A stretch of 64,000 bases of DNA from Hymenobacter chitinivorans DSM 11115 (GTDB lineage Bacteria; Bacteroidota; Bacteroidia; Cytophagales; Hymenobacteraceae): positions 124,001-188,000 of the forward strand of contig NZ_PGFA01000002.1 of the NCBI RefSeq assembly GCF_002797555.1. The letters run 5' to 3'. The position numbers were made by a program, and so were the translations under genes. Below are positions 1 through 8,259 of this stretch, piece by piece. Position 1 is the stretch's first letter. Each line of letters begins with the position of its first letter. The notes beneath the pieces are model-generated. The model made no database searches. It had not been told where the DNA came from and saw only the letters and a list, made by a program, of their open reading frames with translations.

Positions 1-868
1 GAATGGTCATGTTCGAAAACACGGCCGACGTCTGGGGAGCGTTGGCCGTACCAGTAGCATCATTGTCGCTTTCGAAACCGTTGGAAACCCCGCCCGAGGC
101 AAAGTCCCCGCGGCGCGGGTCCCGGATAGCCAGGCCGTATTGCACGCGGCCCGAAAAACCGTTGTCGGTATCGAAGTCGTCGTCGGTGCTGCCCAGGGCA
201 ATCAGGTACTTGGCGTTGACCGTACCGCCAAACCACTCGAAGGAGTCGTCGCCGGAAGCCGTTACCTGGATGTGGTCGATGGTGGTGCCCGAACCCACGC
301 CGCCCAGGGTCAGGCCATTGATTTCGTTGTTGGGCAGGAAGGCAATGCCGGCGTACTCAATCCGCACGTACTGCAGTACGCCCGAGTTGTCGGCCGCGTT
401 GGTACCACCGAAGGTAGCCACCACGCCCCCTTCAATGGTGGGGTTGCCGGGCAGGTTTACCGGGGCGCGGCCGCAGATGATCAGGCCGCCCCAGTCGCCG
501 GGGCCCCGCGAGCCGGCGGGCTGGTTGGAAGTGAAGACGATGGGCTGGCTAGCCGTACCAGCCGCGTTGATCTTACCACCCTGGCGGATGATCAGCGCCC
601 CCTGGTTGGTCAGGTCGCCTTTGATAATGGTACCCGACTCGATGGTCAGCGTCACGCCGTCATTCACGTACACGGCCCCGTTGAGCAGGTAGATATTGTT
701 GCGCGTCCAGGTGGTATTCTGCGTGATTTCGAAGCCCGATTTGTCGGGACGGCCCAGTCCTACCGAAATTACATTGGAAGCCGTGGAAGGGCAGGTTTGG
801 GCCTGCGAAACCAGCGGCGAAGATGCCAGAGCCAGAGCAAGCAGAGCCGGGAGTACAATCTTTTTCAT
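1..868 (-). CDS. Secreted right-handed beta-helix-like protein, 3' end cut by window
   Basis: Reading the minus strand from the ATG at 868 gives 289 uninterrupted codons to the window edge, so the C-terminus is missing. Residues 1-24 are a clear signal peptide ending in SQAQ. The body has strand-turn repeats rich in G, N, D and T (for example GVTLTIESGTIIKGD and DWGGLIICGRAP), typical of secreted parallel beta-helix surface proteins of Bacteroidota. Such proteins usually carry a T9SS sorting tail, but that part lies outside the window. It sits 131 bases downstream of a TonB-dependent receptor on the same strand with no terminator or TAnnTTTG element between them, so the two are probably cotranscribed and may act together at the cell surface. 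The substrate cannot be told from the sequence. Confidence 0.85.
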   Translation of the reverse strand, partial: MKKIVLPALLALALASSPLVSQAQTCPSTASNVISVGLGRPDKSGFEITQNTTWTRNNIYLLNGAVYVNDGVTLTIESGTIIKGDLTNQGALIIRQGGKINAAGTASQPIVFTSNQPAGSRGPGDWGGLIICGRAPVNLPGNPTIEGGVVATFGGTNAADNSGVLQYVRIEYAGIAFLPNNEINGLTLGGVGSGTTIDHIQVTASGDDSFEWFGGTVNAKYLIALGSTDDDFDTDNGFSGRVQYGLAIRDPRRGDFASGGVSNGFESDNDATGTANAPQTSAVFSNMTI

Positions 869-999
869 GCGAAAATGGAAGGATGAAGAGTAGTGCTTTT
901 TGCGCCTCAAAGGTCTGATCTTCCTAACGCGTTTCGGCCCGGTGAGACGTTACCATTTGGTCGCCCCAGGGTTAAGAAACTGTTACTGCCCACCTCCCG

Positions 1000-3852
1000 C
1001 TAGAAGCGGAAGGTGGCGCCCAGCGTGGAGTAGGTGCCGCGGCGGTAGCGGGCAAAAGCCGCCCCGTTCTCGATGCCGTTAATTTTGCTGTTGCGGTCGA
1101 AGTCGTAGTACTGCCGCACTTCCTGGTTGAGCACGTTCTGAATACCGGCCCGCACCTCGAAGTGCGACCCAAAGCCCTTGGTCAAACCCAGATCCACCAC
1201 GTTGCGGGGCAGCTCAATCACCGAGAAGTTCTGGTTCTGGTCGCCCAGGAAGGCAATGCGCGGACCCACGATGTTGTACTGCGCCGAAATCTGCCAGTGG
1301 TTCTCGTCATCCTGGTAGAACACGCCCAGGTTCACCACGTAGGGCGACTGGCCTTGCAGCGGGCGGTTGGTCAGGGCAAAGTTGCGGTTGTTGGCCAGGG
1401 TGGTATCAATCTGCACCCGGCTCCGAATCAGGGAGGCGTTTACTACGAAGGAGAGGCGCTGCAGGAAATGGTTTTCGGTCAGGTCCAGCAACGATTTGCG
1501 GGCTTCCACTTCCACGCCCACGTCGTAGGCCTTGCTGGCGTTCTGGTAAGTCAGCGTCAGGTCCGAGCCGGTCGTGGAGCGCGTTACCTGCTCAATGGCG
1601 TTGGTGAAGCGCTTGCCAAAGATGCCCACCGAAATCATTTCCGAGCGGCTGGGATAAAACTCGTAGCGCAGGTCAGCATTGTAAATGCGGGCCGTGCGCA
1701 ACGAGTCGTTGCCCCGCACGAAGAAGTTGTTGCTGAAGTCGTAGTACGTGTAGTCGGCCACCTCCCGGAACTCGGGGCGGTTCACCGACTCGCTCACGCC
1801 GGCCCGCACCAAGTGCCGCTCATTGATGGTGTAGGTGGCATTCAGGGAGGGTAGCACGAAGGTGCGCGTCTCGCGGTACTGGTCGGTGCCCGTGTCCCCC
1901 GACTGCAAGGACTTGTCGTTGTATTCCACCCGCACGCCGCCAGTCACGCTGAAGTGGTCCGAAATCGGGGCCACGCCGCTCAGGTAGCCGGCCGCCAGAC
2001 GGTTTTTGCCCGTGTAGCGGTCCTGGGGCAGCGTATTTTCCTTGAGCACAAATCCGGTCTTGGGGTCCAGATTCTCGTTGCTGAAAATGGTCGACAGCGG
2101 CTGGTTGCCAATATTCTCGTAGTCGAAATTACGGGCGCGGGTGTAGTTGAAGTAGCGGCTGTCGTAGGTCCGCTCCTTTTCTTCCAGGTAGAAGCCCAGG
2201 CGCACCTTGTACTGGTTGGCACTCAGCGTATCCCGGCCCCGGTAGCTCCGCTCTACCTGCCCGCTGCCCATGTAGGTATTCTCGCGCAGCGAGGCATAAA
2301 ACCGGGAGCTGGTAGTCGGCAGGCTGTTGATGACGACCCGGAACGGCTCGGGGTTCATTTCGCCGGGCTTGTTGGCCACGTATTCGCGCTCCTGCTGGTT
2401 TTGGCGGTAGTCGGGTTCGTCCCGGTACACGTAGTTGTAGCCCGTGGCCCAGGTCAGGGTAGTGCGGCTGGCGGGCCCCACCACGTGGTTGCCACCCAGC
2501 TGCCCCGAGTAGATGCTTCGGCTCTGGTAGTGCAGGGAATAGTCGTTGCGCTCCAGCGGGTCGGAATTTTCCAGGTTCTGCCCTTTCCGGTTCACTACCT
2601 CGTCGGTGCCGTACTGATTGAAGAAGTTGCGAAACTCCAGCTTGTTACGGTCATTAAGGCGTACCTGATAGTTGTGGATGATGCCCAGCCGCACGGCCGA
2701 CAAGCTCCGGGTATCGTTGTATTCGAAGAACTTGCCCGGCAGCTGGTCCGGCATAGTGGGGTTGTAGGCCGTGAAGCGCTGGCGCAGGGCGTTGTATTGC
2801 TCCTGGGTGTTAGAGTACGACAGCGAAGTCACGTTGCTGATATACACGCCCCCAATTTCAAACTTGTGGTTGATGCCCAGCGAGATGCGCAAGTCAGGCC
2901 GGGAATTCGTCAGGGTCGGTAGAAATTCATTGCGCAGGCTGCCGCGCAATTCCTGCAGCTGGGTGGGCGTGGTCGTGGGAGTTTCCCGCGTCAGGCCGGC
3001 CAGCGTGCCGGGCAGGGCCCGTTGGCTGTTGTCGAAGCCCAGAAAGTCGGTCCCACTGTGGTTCGACTGCTGAAAGCGGCCGGCAAAAGTGTTGGTCGAG
3101 CGTGCCCAGCCCGATATGCTCAGGCTGCCGGTATTGTCCAGCACGCTGTTCTTGGTGTATACTTTCACTACCCCGCCACCAAATTCGCCGGGCAGCTCCG
3201 GCGAGCCGGACTTAAAAATCAGCACCCGGTCGATAACCGAGCTGGGCAGAATGTCGAAGGCAAAGGAGCGGGTATCGGTTTCGGCCGACGGCGTCAGCGC
3301 GTCATTCAGCATCACCGTATTATAGCGCTCAGCCAGGCCCCGAATCACGATAAAGTTATTGTTCTGCACGGTCACGCCCGGAATGCGCTTCACCACTTCG
3401 GCCGCGTCGCGGTCCAGGGTTTTCACAATCTGGTCGTTGCTCATGCCGCTGACCACCACCTCACTTTTCTTCAGGTCCTGAATCATGGCCACCTCGGTGC
3501 CCGTCTGCTTCTGGCCCGTCACGGTTACCTCCTTCAGGTTGGTCGTGTTTTCCTCCATCACCCCGTTCAGGGTGGTTTTGCCATTGGCCGTTACCACAAT
3601 TCCGGCGAAAGTCAGCGGCTTGTAGCCGATGTAGGTCATCGTGATATTGTAGGTGCCGGGGTCGAGCTTGAGCTCGTAATTTCCCTGCACATCTACCGGG
3701 GCCGCCTGCACGGTGCCGGTTACCAGCACGGTGGCGCCGATTACGCCGTCCCCCGTCTTTTTATCAGTTACCTTTCCACTGATTACACCTTGCTGAGCGA
3801 AAGCAAAGGAGCTGATAATCAGAAAAATAAACAGTAGTCCTAAGCGGCGCAT
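1000..3852 (-). CDS. TonB-dependent outer membrane receptor with carboxypeptidase-regulatory-like N-domain
   Basis: About 950 residues. A signal peptide (MRRLGLLFIFLIISSFAFAQ) is followed by a CarboxypepD_reg-like Ig fold (GVISGKVTDKKTGDGVIGAT, then a YELKLDPGTYNITMTYIGYK strand pattern), a plug domain (residues about 120-230, with the IRGLAERYNTVMLND segment) and a 22-strand-type barrel ending in the aromatic GATFRF terminus. It imports an unknown ligand across the outer membrane with TonB energy. The frame is open to a GTG at 3876, but that codon lies on the probable -7 promoter element (3876-3883), so I place the start at the ATG at 3852, which directly precedes the signal peptide. The secreted beta-helix gene follows downstream. 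No SusD-like partner is visible, which argues against a classic polysaccharide-utilisation pair. Confidence 0.93.
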   Translation of the reverse strand: MRRLGLLFIFLIISSFAFAQQGVISGKVTDKKTGDGVIGATVLVTGTVQAAPVDVQGNYELKLDPGTYNITMTYIGYKPLTFAGIVVTANGKTTLNGVMEENTTNLKEVTVTGQKQTGTEVAMIQDLKKSEVVVSGMSNDQIVKTLDRDAAEVVKRIPGVTVQNNNFIVIRGLAERYNTVMLNDALTPSAETDTRSFAFDILPSSVIDRVLIFKSGSPELPGEFGGGVVKVYTKNSVLDNTGSLSISGWARSTNTFAGRFQQSNHSGTDFLGFDNSQRALPGTLAGLTRETPTTTPTQLQELRGSLRNEFLPTLTNSRPDLRISLGINHKFEIGGVYISNVTSLSYSNTQEQYNALRQRFTAYNPTMPDQLPGKFFEYNDTRSLSAVRLGIIHNYQVRLNDRNKLEFRNFFNQYGTDEVVNRKGQNLENSDPLERNDYSLHYQSRSIYSGQLGGNHVVGPASRTTLTWATGYNYVYRDEPDYRQNQQEREYVANKPGEMNPEPFRVVINSLPTTSSRFYASLRENTYMGSGQVERSYRGRDTLSANQYKVRLGFYLEEKERTYDSRYFNYTRARNFDYENIGNQPLSTIFSNENLDPKTGFVLKENTLPQDRYTGKNRLAAGYLSGVAPISDHFSVTGGVRVEYNDKSLQSGDTGTDQYRETRTFVLPSLNATYTINERHLVRAGVSESVNRPEFREVADYTYYDFSNNFFVRGNDSLRTARIYNADLRYEFYPSRSEMISVGIFGKRFTNAIEQVTRSTTGSDLTLTYQNASKAYDVGVEVEARKSLLDLTENHFLQRLSFVVNASLIRSRVQIDTTLANNRNFALTNRPLQGQSPYVVNLGVFYQDDENHWQISAQYNIVGPRIAFLGDQNQNFSVIELPRNVVDLGLTKGFGSHFEVRAGIQNVLNQEVRQYYDFDRNSKINGIENGAAFARYRRGTYSTLGATFRF

Positions 3853-3875
3853 ACGGCTGTGGTTTTTTCGTTTCA

Positions 3876-3883
3876 CAAAACTA
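3876..3883 (-). promoter_or_regulatory. Candidate -7 promoter element of the TonB receptor gene
   Basis: The minus strand reads TAGTTTTG, matching the Bacteroidota -7 consensus TAnnTTTG, 23 bases before the chosen ATG. No good TTG sits 19-20 bases further upstream. Confidence 0.5.
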
Positions 3884-3968
3884 CCGTAGCCCTATTATGC
3901 CAGTATTGCGACAATATTACGCTTATGTTATTGTCAAGGGTATATATACATACTATGTTGAAAACCAT

Positions 3969-3976
3969 TACTTTTG
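3969..3976 (+). promoter_or_regulatory. Candidate -7 promoter element of yicC
   Basis: TACTTTTG matches TAnnTTTG and ends 36 bases before the yicC ATG at 4013. The -33 element is not evident. Its position downstream of alternative upstream start codons supports 4013 as the true start. Confidence 0.5.
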
Positions 3977-4012
3977 CACCCGCTTTCACCCAACCCGCTT
4001 TTCCCGCTCTCC

Positions 4013-4906
4013 ATGCTTTTGTCCATGACCGGTTACGGCATCGCTCATCGCGAAACCGACCGTTATTCGGCCACGGTCGAAATCAAGTCCCTGAATTCCA
4101 AAACGCTGGATCTGAGCCTGCGTTTGCCCCGCTTTTTGCAGGACCGGGAATTGGAACTTCGAAATCTTATAACCAAAAGCCTGGTTCGGGGAAAAGTCAA
4201 CCTAAACTTCGACTTTGTACGGCCCCGTAATGCGGTCCGTGCCAGCGCGGTGCTCAACCAGGACGCGCTGCTGGCTTCCTACCGGGAGCTGGAAAAAGCA
4301 GCCGAACTAGTGGGCGCACCAAAGGATCAGCTCTTCGCTTTAGCTCTCAACATGCCCGGGGTGCTGCAGGCGCCTACCGAAGCCAGCGCGGCCGAGGAGG
4401 AAGAGGAGGTAAGCTGGGAGGAGTTGCTGCCCCTGGTCACTGAGGCTCTGGAGCGGGTCAACCAGTTTCGCCACGATGAAGGCCAGACCCTGACTGGCGA
4501 AATCATCGGGTATGTGGAGCGTATCCAAGAGTTTCTGACCGAAGTAGAGCGCCACGATCCAACCCGGATTGAGCAGGTGCGGCTGCGGTTGCAGCAGCAT
4601 CTGGCCGACCTTACAGCTCACGAACAGTTCAATCCGGTCCGCTTTGAGCAAGAGGTTCTTTACTATATTGAGAAGCTTGACATTGCCGAGGAAAAGGTCC
4701 GTTTGACCAGTCATTTGCAGTACTTCATCGAAACGGTAGGTATACCCGAGCCCAGCGGAAAGAAATTAGCCTTTATTTCGCAGGAAATTGGCCGCGAAAT
4801 CAACACAATCGGTTCAAAAGCAAACGATTCTACGGTTCAGCACCTCGTGGTCGGCATGAAAGAAGAACTGGAAAAGATAAAGGAACAAATCAATAACATT
4901 CTCTAA
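4013..4906 (+). CDS. yicC: YicC family endoribonuclease-like protein
   Basis: 297 residues beginning MLLSMTGYGIAHRE, the conserved family N-terminus (MxxSMTGYG). The N-terminal YicC domain includes IKSLNSKTLDLSLRLP; the C-terminal DUF1732 part includes KKLAFISQEIGREINTIGSK and ends EELEKIKEQINNIL. YicC of E. coli has been described as an RNase acting on small RNAs; the family is widespread. The frame extends 13 codons further upstream, but the family start and the promoter element at 3969-3976 favour 4013. In many bacteria yicC is followed by gmk; here the next gene is an unrelated secreted protein more than 300 bases away. Confidence 0.93.
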   Translation: MLLSMTGYGIAHRETDRYSATVEIKSLNSKTLDLSLRLPRFLQDRELELRNLITKSLVRGKVNLNFDFVRPRNAVRASAVLNQDALLASYRELEKAAELVGAPKDQLFALALNMPGVLQAPTEASAAEEEEEVSWEELLPLVTEALERVNQFRHDEGQTLTGEIIGYVERIQEFLTEVERHDPTRIEQVRLRLQQHLADLTAHEQFNPVRFEQEVLYYIEKLDIAEEKVRLTSHLQYFIETVGIPEPSGKKLAFISQEIGREINTIGSKANDSTVQHLVVGMKEELEKIKEQINNIL

Positions 4907-5238
4907 GTCCAACCACTTCCAATCAAGCCAGACCAGAATGTAAAATTGAACTTTTAGCATAAATTTTGGTATAGTTGTACCGCTATACCTTTTCCCGAAA
5001 ATTTATGTTGCTCCAGAGGACATCCAGAAATACCTATTTCTCGTAAATGCCCTCAATAAGCTTGAAACCTCATTTTTCAGTTCGCCTGAGGGGTTGTAAG
5101 CTAGTGAAGCCAATTATTTTCAGATGAAAATTTGCAGCTTCAGATTTTCTGCGTAAATTGTGTTATCCGAACAGAGTGACTACTCAACATTCGGAGTTTT
5201 ACTTACCCTTGAATTCCACGTTTTTTTCAGCCACTACT
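4907..5238. other. Non-coding region between yicC and a secreted-protein gene
   Basis: 332 bases, AT-richer than its neighbours. It holds the two-part hairpin at 4958-5007 and no credible ORF. I see no exact TAnnTTTG element before the next gene; TACCCTTG at 5204-5211 is a one-mismatch version 27 bases before its ATG. Confidence 0.6.
4958..5007. repeat. Two-part intergenic inverted repeat
   Basis: Outer arms CATAAATTTT (4958-4967) and AAAATTTATG (4998-5007) pair over 10 bp; inner arms GGTATAG (4968-4974) and CTATACC (4983-4989) pair over 7 bp around an 8-base loop. An 8-base bulge TTTTCCCG separates the two 3' arms. It lies 52 bases after the yicC stop and may shape the 3' end of that transcript, although no U-tract follows. 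Confidence 0.7.
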
Positions 5239-5781
5239 ATGAAAAAAGCCTTACTAGCTCCCGTACTTTTGCTGACGCTCATGCTGTCGGCCTTCCGCCC
5301 TTTCGCCGAGGTGGAAATGATTAAAAAGCGTGTACTCAGCGAGCGGGTTGAAATCTTGATTCCCAAGGGGTTCGAGGTGATGAGCGAGCAGCAGATGGAC
5401 TTCAACTACGCCAAAGCGCAGAGCCGTCCTAGCGTCATCTACACCAATAACAAAGAGGCCAGCATCGCCTTCACCTACACCGATAACACTGCCGATCAGG
5501 ATATGATCGACATGTACGCCGACAACTTCTACAAGATGTACTCCAAGCAGTACAAAGAGGCGAAGTGGTTCAACAAGGGTGTCAAGGAAGTGAATGGCCG
5601 CAAAATCGGTTTCATGGAACTGATGAAGCCAGAACTGGGCCACGAAGTATACAACCTGGTTTTCTTCACCGACGTGGAAGGCAAACTGCTGATGTGCAAC
5701 TTCACCTGCGCCGACCGTCAGAAGCCCGAGTGGGAGGCTGTAGCCAAGCAGATCATGGCCTCGTTCAAGTCGAACGGCTAA
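5239..5781 (+). CDS. Small secreted protein of unknown function
   Basis: 180 residues. The start at 5239 (MKKALLAPVLLLTLMLSAFR) gives a normal signal peptide; the frame is open further upstream but without coding character. The mature part begins VEMIKKRVLSERVEILIPKGF and has alternating polar and apolar strands with a conserved-looking KPEWEAVAKQIMASFKSNG end. The pattern (amphipathic strand, PxGFEVM, later a TYTDNTA and NLVFFTDVEGKLLMCNF segment) resembles the PsbP/DUF1795-like fold of small envelope proteins, but I do not recognise a specific family. It stands alone between yicC and a convergent M28 peptidase; a long palindrome follows its stop codon. Confidence 0.8.
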   Translation: MKKALLAPVLLLTLMLSAFRPFAEVEMIKKRVLSERVEILIPKGFEVMSEQQMDFNYAKAQSRPSVIYTNNKEASIAFTYTDNTADQDMIDMYADNFYKMYSKQYKEAKWFNKGVKEVNGRKIGFMELMKPELGHEVYNLVFFTDVEGKLLMCNFTCADRQKPEWEAVAKQIMASFKSNG

Positions 5782-5814
5782 AAATTACCCTCCGGTTTCT
5801 TACCGGTAGAAGCT

Positions 5815-5862
5815 AAGAATCCCGGAATTGTCAGATCCTGATCTGATGATTCCGGGATTCTT
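5815..5862. repeat. Long intergenic palindrome, possible bidirectional terminator
   Basis: AAGAATCCCGGAAT (5815-5828) pairs perfectly with ATTCCGGGATTCTT (5849-5862), 14 bp. Inside lies a second short stem, CAGATC (5832-5837) with GATCTG (5840-5845). It sits between convergent genes. No strong U-tract follows on either strand, so it is not a textbook intrinsic terminator. Confidence 0.75.
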
Positions 5863-5953
5863 GCGTTTCAACAGAAACGGCACTACTCGGCCGACTATCC
5901 ACAAAGGCTACGGCGGTATAATCACTACCGACGCTTAAAAGGCTAAGAAAAGC

Positions 5954-7270
5954 TTATTGATGGGCTACTGCGGCGAAGAAGTCGATGACTAGGTGGAACA
6001 CGCCGGCAAAGGCCGTTAGGCTTAGCTGCTGGGGTTGGTCGTTTACGTCGTGGTAGGCCTTGCTGCCGCCGCGGGTATACAGGAAAAACGCCGGAACGTT
6101 TCGTTCCGAGAAGGGGTAGTGGTCAGAGTTGGCGGCCCGGCCCCGCGCCGCAATGGAGGCCACGTAGCGGTGCTGACTGTTGAGTTGCTCTAACACGCGA
6201 AACGGCTTTTCCAGCAACCGGCCATTCACGACGGTGATTCCCTCCTCCCCGGTTCCTTCCAGGTCGAGGTTAACCAGAAACCGTAGCCTCTCCAGCGGAA
6301 ATAAGGGGTGCTGCACGTAATAATTGGAACCTAGTAAACCCGCTTCTTCCGCGCCGAAGGCCATAAACACGACCGAGTAAGCTGGCTGGTTCTCGGGCCG
6401 GGCGTAGTAGTCGGCAAGCTCCAGGAGCAGGGCTGTGCCACTGGCGTTATCGTTGGCACCCGGGAAGTACGTGTTCTTGCCCATGCGCCCCAAGTGGTCG
6501 TAGTGGGCCGACACGACCAGGAAGGAGTCGGGCTGGATACGGCCGGGCACGTAGCCAATGAGGTTTTGAGTTAAATAGTTAGGGACCAGACGGGCATCAA
6601 CCTGTAAGCTGGCTTGGGCGGCACGGGCGGGCCAGCGGCTGGCTAGTACCTGCAGGCGCGGTTGGGTTACTTGCTGGCTGGCTAAGGAAGCAGTAAGCTT
6701 GTCAGGGACGAGCGTAACGACGGCCGCCGCCTGCGCAATGTGCTGGGCAAACGCATCGGGCAAAGTGCGGATTCGTTCCGCGTCGCGGTGGCGCAGGACC
6801 AATACTTGACCCTGCAGGCTGCGGTCCAGAAAGCGTTGGCCGTCGGGCTCATCGGTGAACACCAGCGTATCGAGCCAAGTGACGGGCCCGCTAAGGTGCC
6901 CCGGCCCGGAATGTGGTTCAAGGATGAAGTCGGTGCCGGGCACCAGGGGCTTGCCATCAACGGCCAGTGCGCAACGGCCCGGGAACGTATTGATGGCGAT
7001 GGGGAAGGACTGCGTGTAGTGCGGGGTGAAAGACCGCAAGCCTAATTGCCGGAACCGTTGGCGGATGTAGTGAGCGGCCCGGTGTTCGCCCTTGGTCACG
7101 TAGCCCCGGCCGTGCATGGCAGGAGCGGCCAGGGTAGTAATGGTGGCGCGGGCGCGACCTAAGTCTTGGCTCTGGGCGCCGGTACTGAACGTTGCACCAT
7201 ACAGGGCCCCGACACCAAGCCCCCAACGACGGGTGAAAGTTAGCAGGGAGGTAGAAGGCTGCATAGGCAT
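5954..7270 (-). CDS. Secreted M28 family zinc metallopeptidase
   Basis: 438 residues. An N-terminal Arg-containing hydrophobic segment (residues 12-33) suggests export. A protease-associated-like insert occupies roughly residues 85-215. The M28 catalytic part follows: SAHYDHLG (zinc His near residue 256), GANDNASG (bridging Asp), GAEEAGLLGS (catalytic and ligand Glu), VNLDLEGTGEEG and a late SDHYPF His. All expected metal ligands are visible, so it should be an active aminopeptidase or carboxypeptidase of the periplasm or cell surface. Two ATGs, at 7270 and 7264, are equally plausible starts. It lies 9 bases after the VanZ-like gene and is probably the last gene of that unit. Confidence 0.9.
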   Translation of the reverse strand: MPMQPSTSLLTFTRRWGLGVGALYGATFSTGAQSQDLGRARATITTLAAPAMHGRGYVTKGEHRAAHYIRQRFRQLGLRSFTPHYTQSFPIAINTFPGRCALAVDGKPLVPGTDFILEPHSGPGHLSGPVTWLDTLVFTDEPDGQRFLDRSLQGQVLVLRHRDAERIRTLPDAFAQHIAQAAAVVTLVPDKLTASLASQQVTQPRLQVLASRWPARAAQASLQVDARLVPNYLTQNLIGYVPGRIQPDSFLVVSAHYDHLGRMGKNTYFPGANDNASGTALLLELADYYARPENQPAYSVVFMAFGAEEAGLLGSNYYVQHPLFPLERLRFLVNLDLEGTGEEGITVVNGRLLEKPFRVLEQLNSQHRYVASIAARGRAANSDHYPFSERNVPAFFLYTRGGSKAYHDVNDQPQQLSLTAFAGVFHLVIDFFAAVAHQ

Positions 7271-7279
7271 TGCGGGGAT

Positions 7280-7687
7280 TTAGGCCCACCAGCGACGGGA
7301 GGCCCGGGCCAGGAGTAAGCCCGCCACCGTGCCGATACCGTCACTGATAAGGTCGGACCACTCGCCGTGGCGTCCAAGGTCCATCGTAACCTGCAGGAAC
7401 TCGATGAAAGCGCCCAGCAGAATTCCCTCCGTTAGAACTAGGCCGAATGCGTAGCGGCGCCGGCTAGCGTAGCGCTGCTGCCGGATGCTGGAAAAGTAGC
7501 TGAGCGCTGCCAGCACCAGAAAAACGAAAGCATGGGCGGCGGTGTCGAAGGAAATAAGCTCCCAGGGTGGTACCTCCGGCATCGATTTGGCCGGCGTCAG
7601 GGTGAGCACCAAAATCAGCGCCGCCCACGCCAGGGGCAGAGCGGCAAGTGCTCGGCGACGAGGCGGGGGCGGCGCGGTAGGCTGCAC
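7280..7687 (-). CDS. VanZ family membrane protein
   Basis: 135 residues with about four membrane segments: residues 13-32, a second after WELISFDTAAHAFVFLVLAA, a third at RYAFGLVLTEGILLGAFIEF and a fourth at the end. The SFDTAAHAFVF and GAFIEFLQ...GEWSDLISDGIGTVAG pattern is the VanZ-like signature (DxxxHxxxF, then E..Q....R..D..D...N/G..G). The start codon is GTG, 15 bases after the gcvH stop, so the two genes are likely cotranscribed. VanZ-like proteins are linked to teicoplanin resistance in the founding member, but most chromosomal copies have unknown roles. Confidence 0.88.
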   Translation of the reverse strand: MQPTAPPPPRRRALAALPLAWAALILVLTLTPAKSMPEVPPWELISFDTAAHAFVFLVLAALSYFSSIRQQRYASRRRYAFGLVLTEGILLGAFIEFLQVTMDLGRHGEWSDLISDGIGTVAGLLLARASRRWWA

Positions 7688-7701
7688 GATAGAAGTGTGG
7701 C

Positions 7702-8082
7702 TTAGGCGCCGACTAGTTCACCGTAGCTTTCGGCCGTGAGCAGGGCGTCGATTTCGGCTGGGTTCGACAGGCTCATTTTGATCATCCAGCCGTCGCCGTA
7801 AGGGTCGGAGTTTACCGTCTCGGGGCTGCCGTCGAGCTTGTCGTTGATTTCGACTACCGTGCCCGATACGGGGCTAAACAGGTCAGAAACCGTCTTTACA
7901 GCCTCAACAGTGCCGAAAATCTCATTCTGAGCTACTTCCTTGTCGAGCGTGTCAATGTCTACGTACACGATGTCGCCGAGCTCTTTCTGGGCGTGGTCGG
8001 TGATGCCGATATAAGCAAATTCGCCTTCCACACGAATCCATTCGTGCTCTTTGGTGTACTTCAGATTAGCGGGGAGATTCAT
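7702..8082 (-). CDS. gcvH: Glycine cleavage system H protein
   Basis: 126 residues beginning [21 protein letters not shown] protein carries the aminomethyl group of glycine on a lipoyl lysine between the P, T and L proteins. The lipoylation site is in [19 protein letters not shown], with the expected Lys. The length is normal for the family. The open frame extends upstream but the family start at 8082 fits, and a -7 element (8131-8138) lies 48 bases upstream of it. gcvP and gcvT are not in the window. It sits between sprA and a VanZ-like gene, with a terminator after sprA separating it from that gene. Confidence 0.96.
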   Translation of the reverse strand: MNLPANLKYTKEHEWIRVEGEFAYIGITDHAQKELGDIVYVDIDTLDKEVAQNEIFGTVEAVKTVSDLFSPVSGTVVEINDKLDGSPETVNSDPYGDGWMIKMSLSNPAEIDALLTAESYGELVGA

Positions 8083-8130
8083 GGGGTGTTGTTTTGGGAG
8101 GGTTGAATACCGGCGCAGGGCGCCCGGAGC

Positions 8131-8138
8131 CAAAAGTA
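8131..8138 (-). promoter_or_regulatory. Candidate -7 promoter element of gcvH
   Basis: The minus strand reads TACTTTTG (TAnnTTTG), 48 bases before the gcvH ATG and downstream of the sprA terminator. A -33 element is not clear. Confidence 0.5.
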
Positions 8139-8192
8139 CGGGTTGGCGTGCGAAATGGCTAAGGACCGGAGCCCGCAAATACCCCGAAACGC

Positions 8193-8229
8193 AAAAAAAC
8201 AGCCCCGGCTCCTGTCGGAACCGGGGCTG
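8193..8229 (-). terminator. Intrinsic terminator after sprA
   Basis: CAGCCCCGG (8200-8208) pairs with CCGGGGCTG (8221-8229); inner TCC/GGA pairs close a TGTC loop. On the minus strand the stem is followed by seven U (A run 8193-8199). It lies 30 bases after the sprA stop. Confidence 0.9.
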
Positions 8230-8259
8230 AAAGGGAATTCAAGCCGCCAGCATGCCGGC

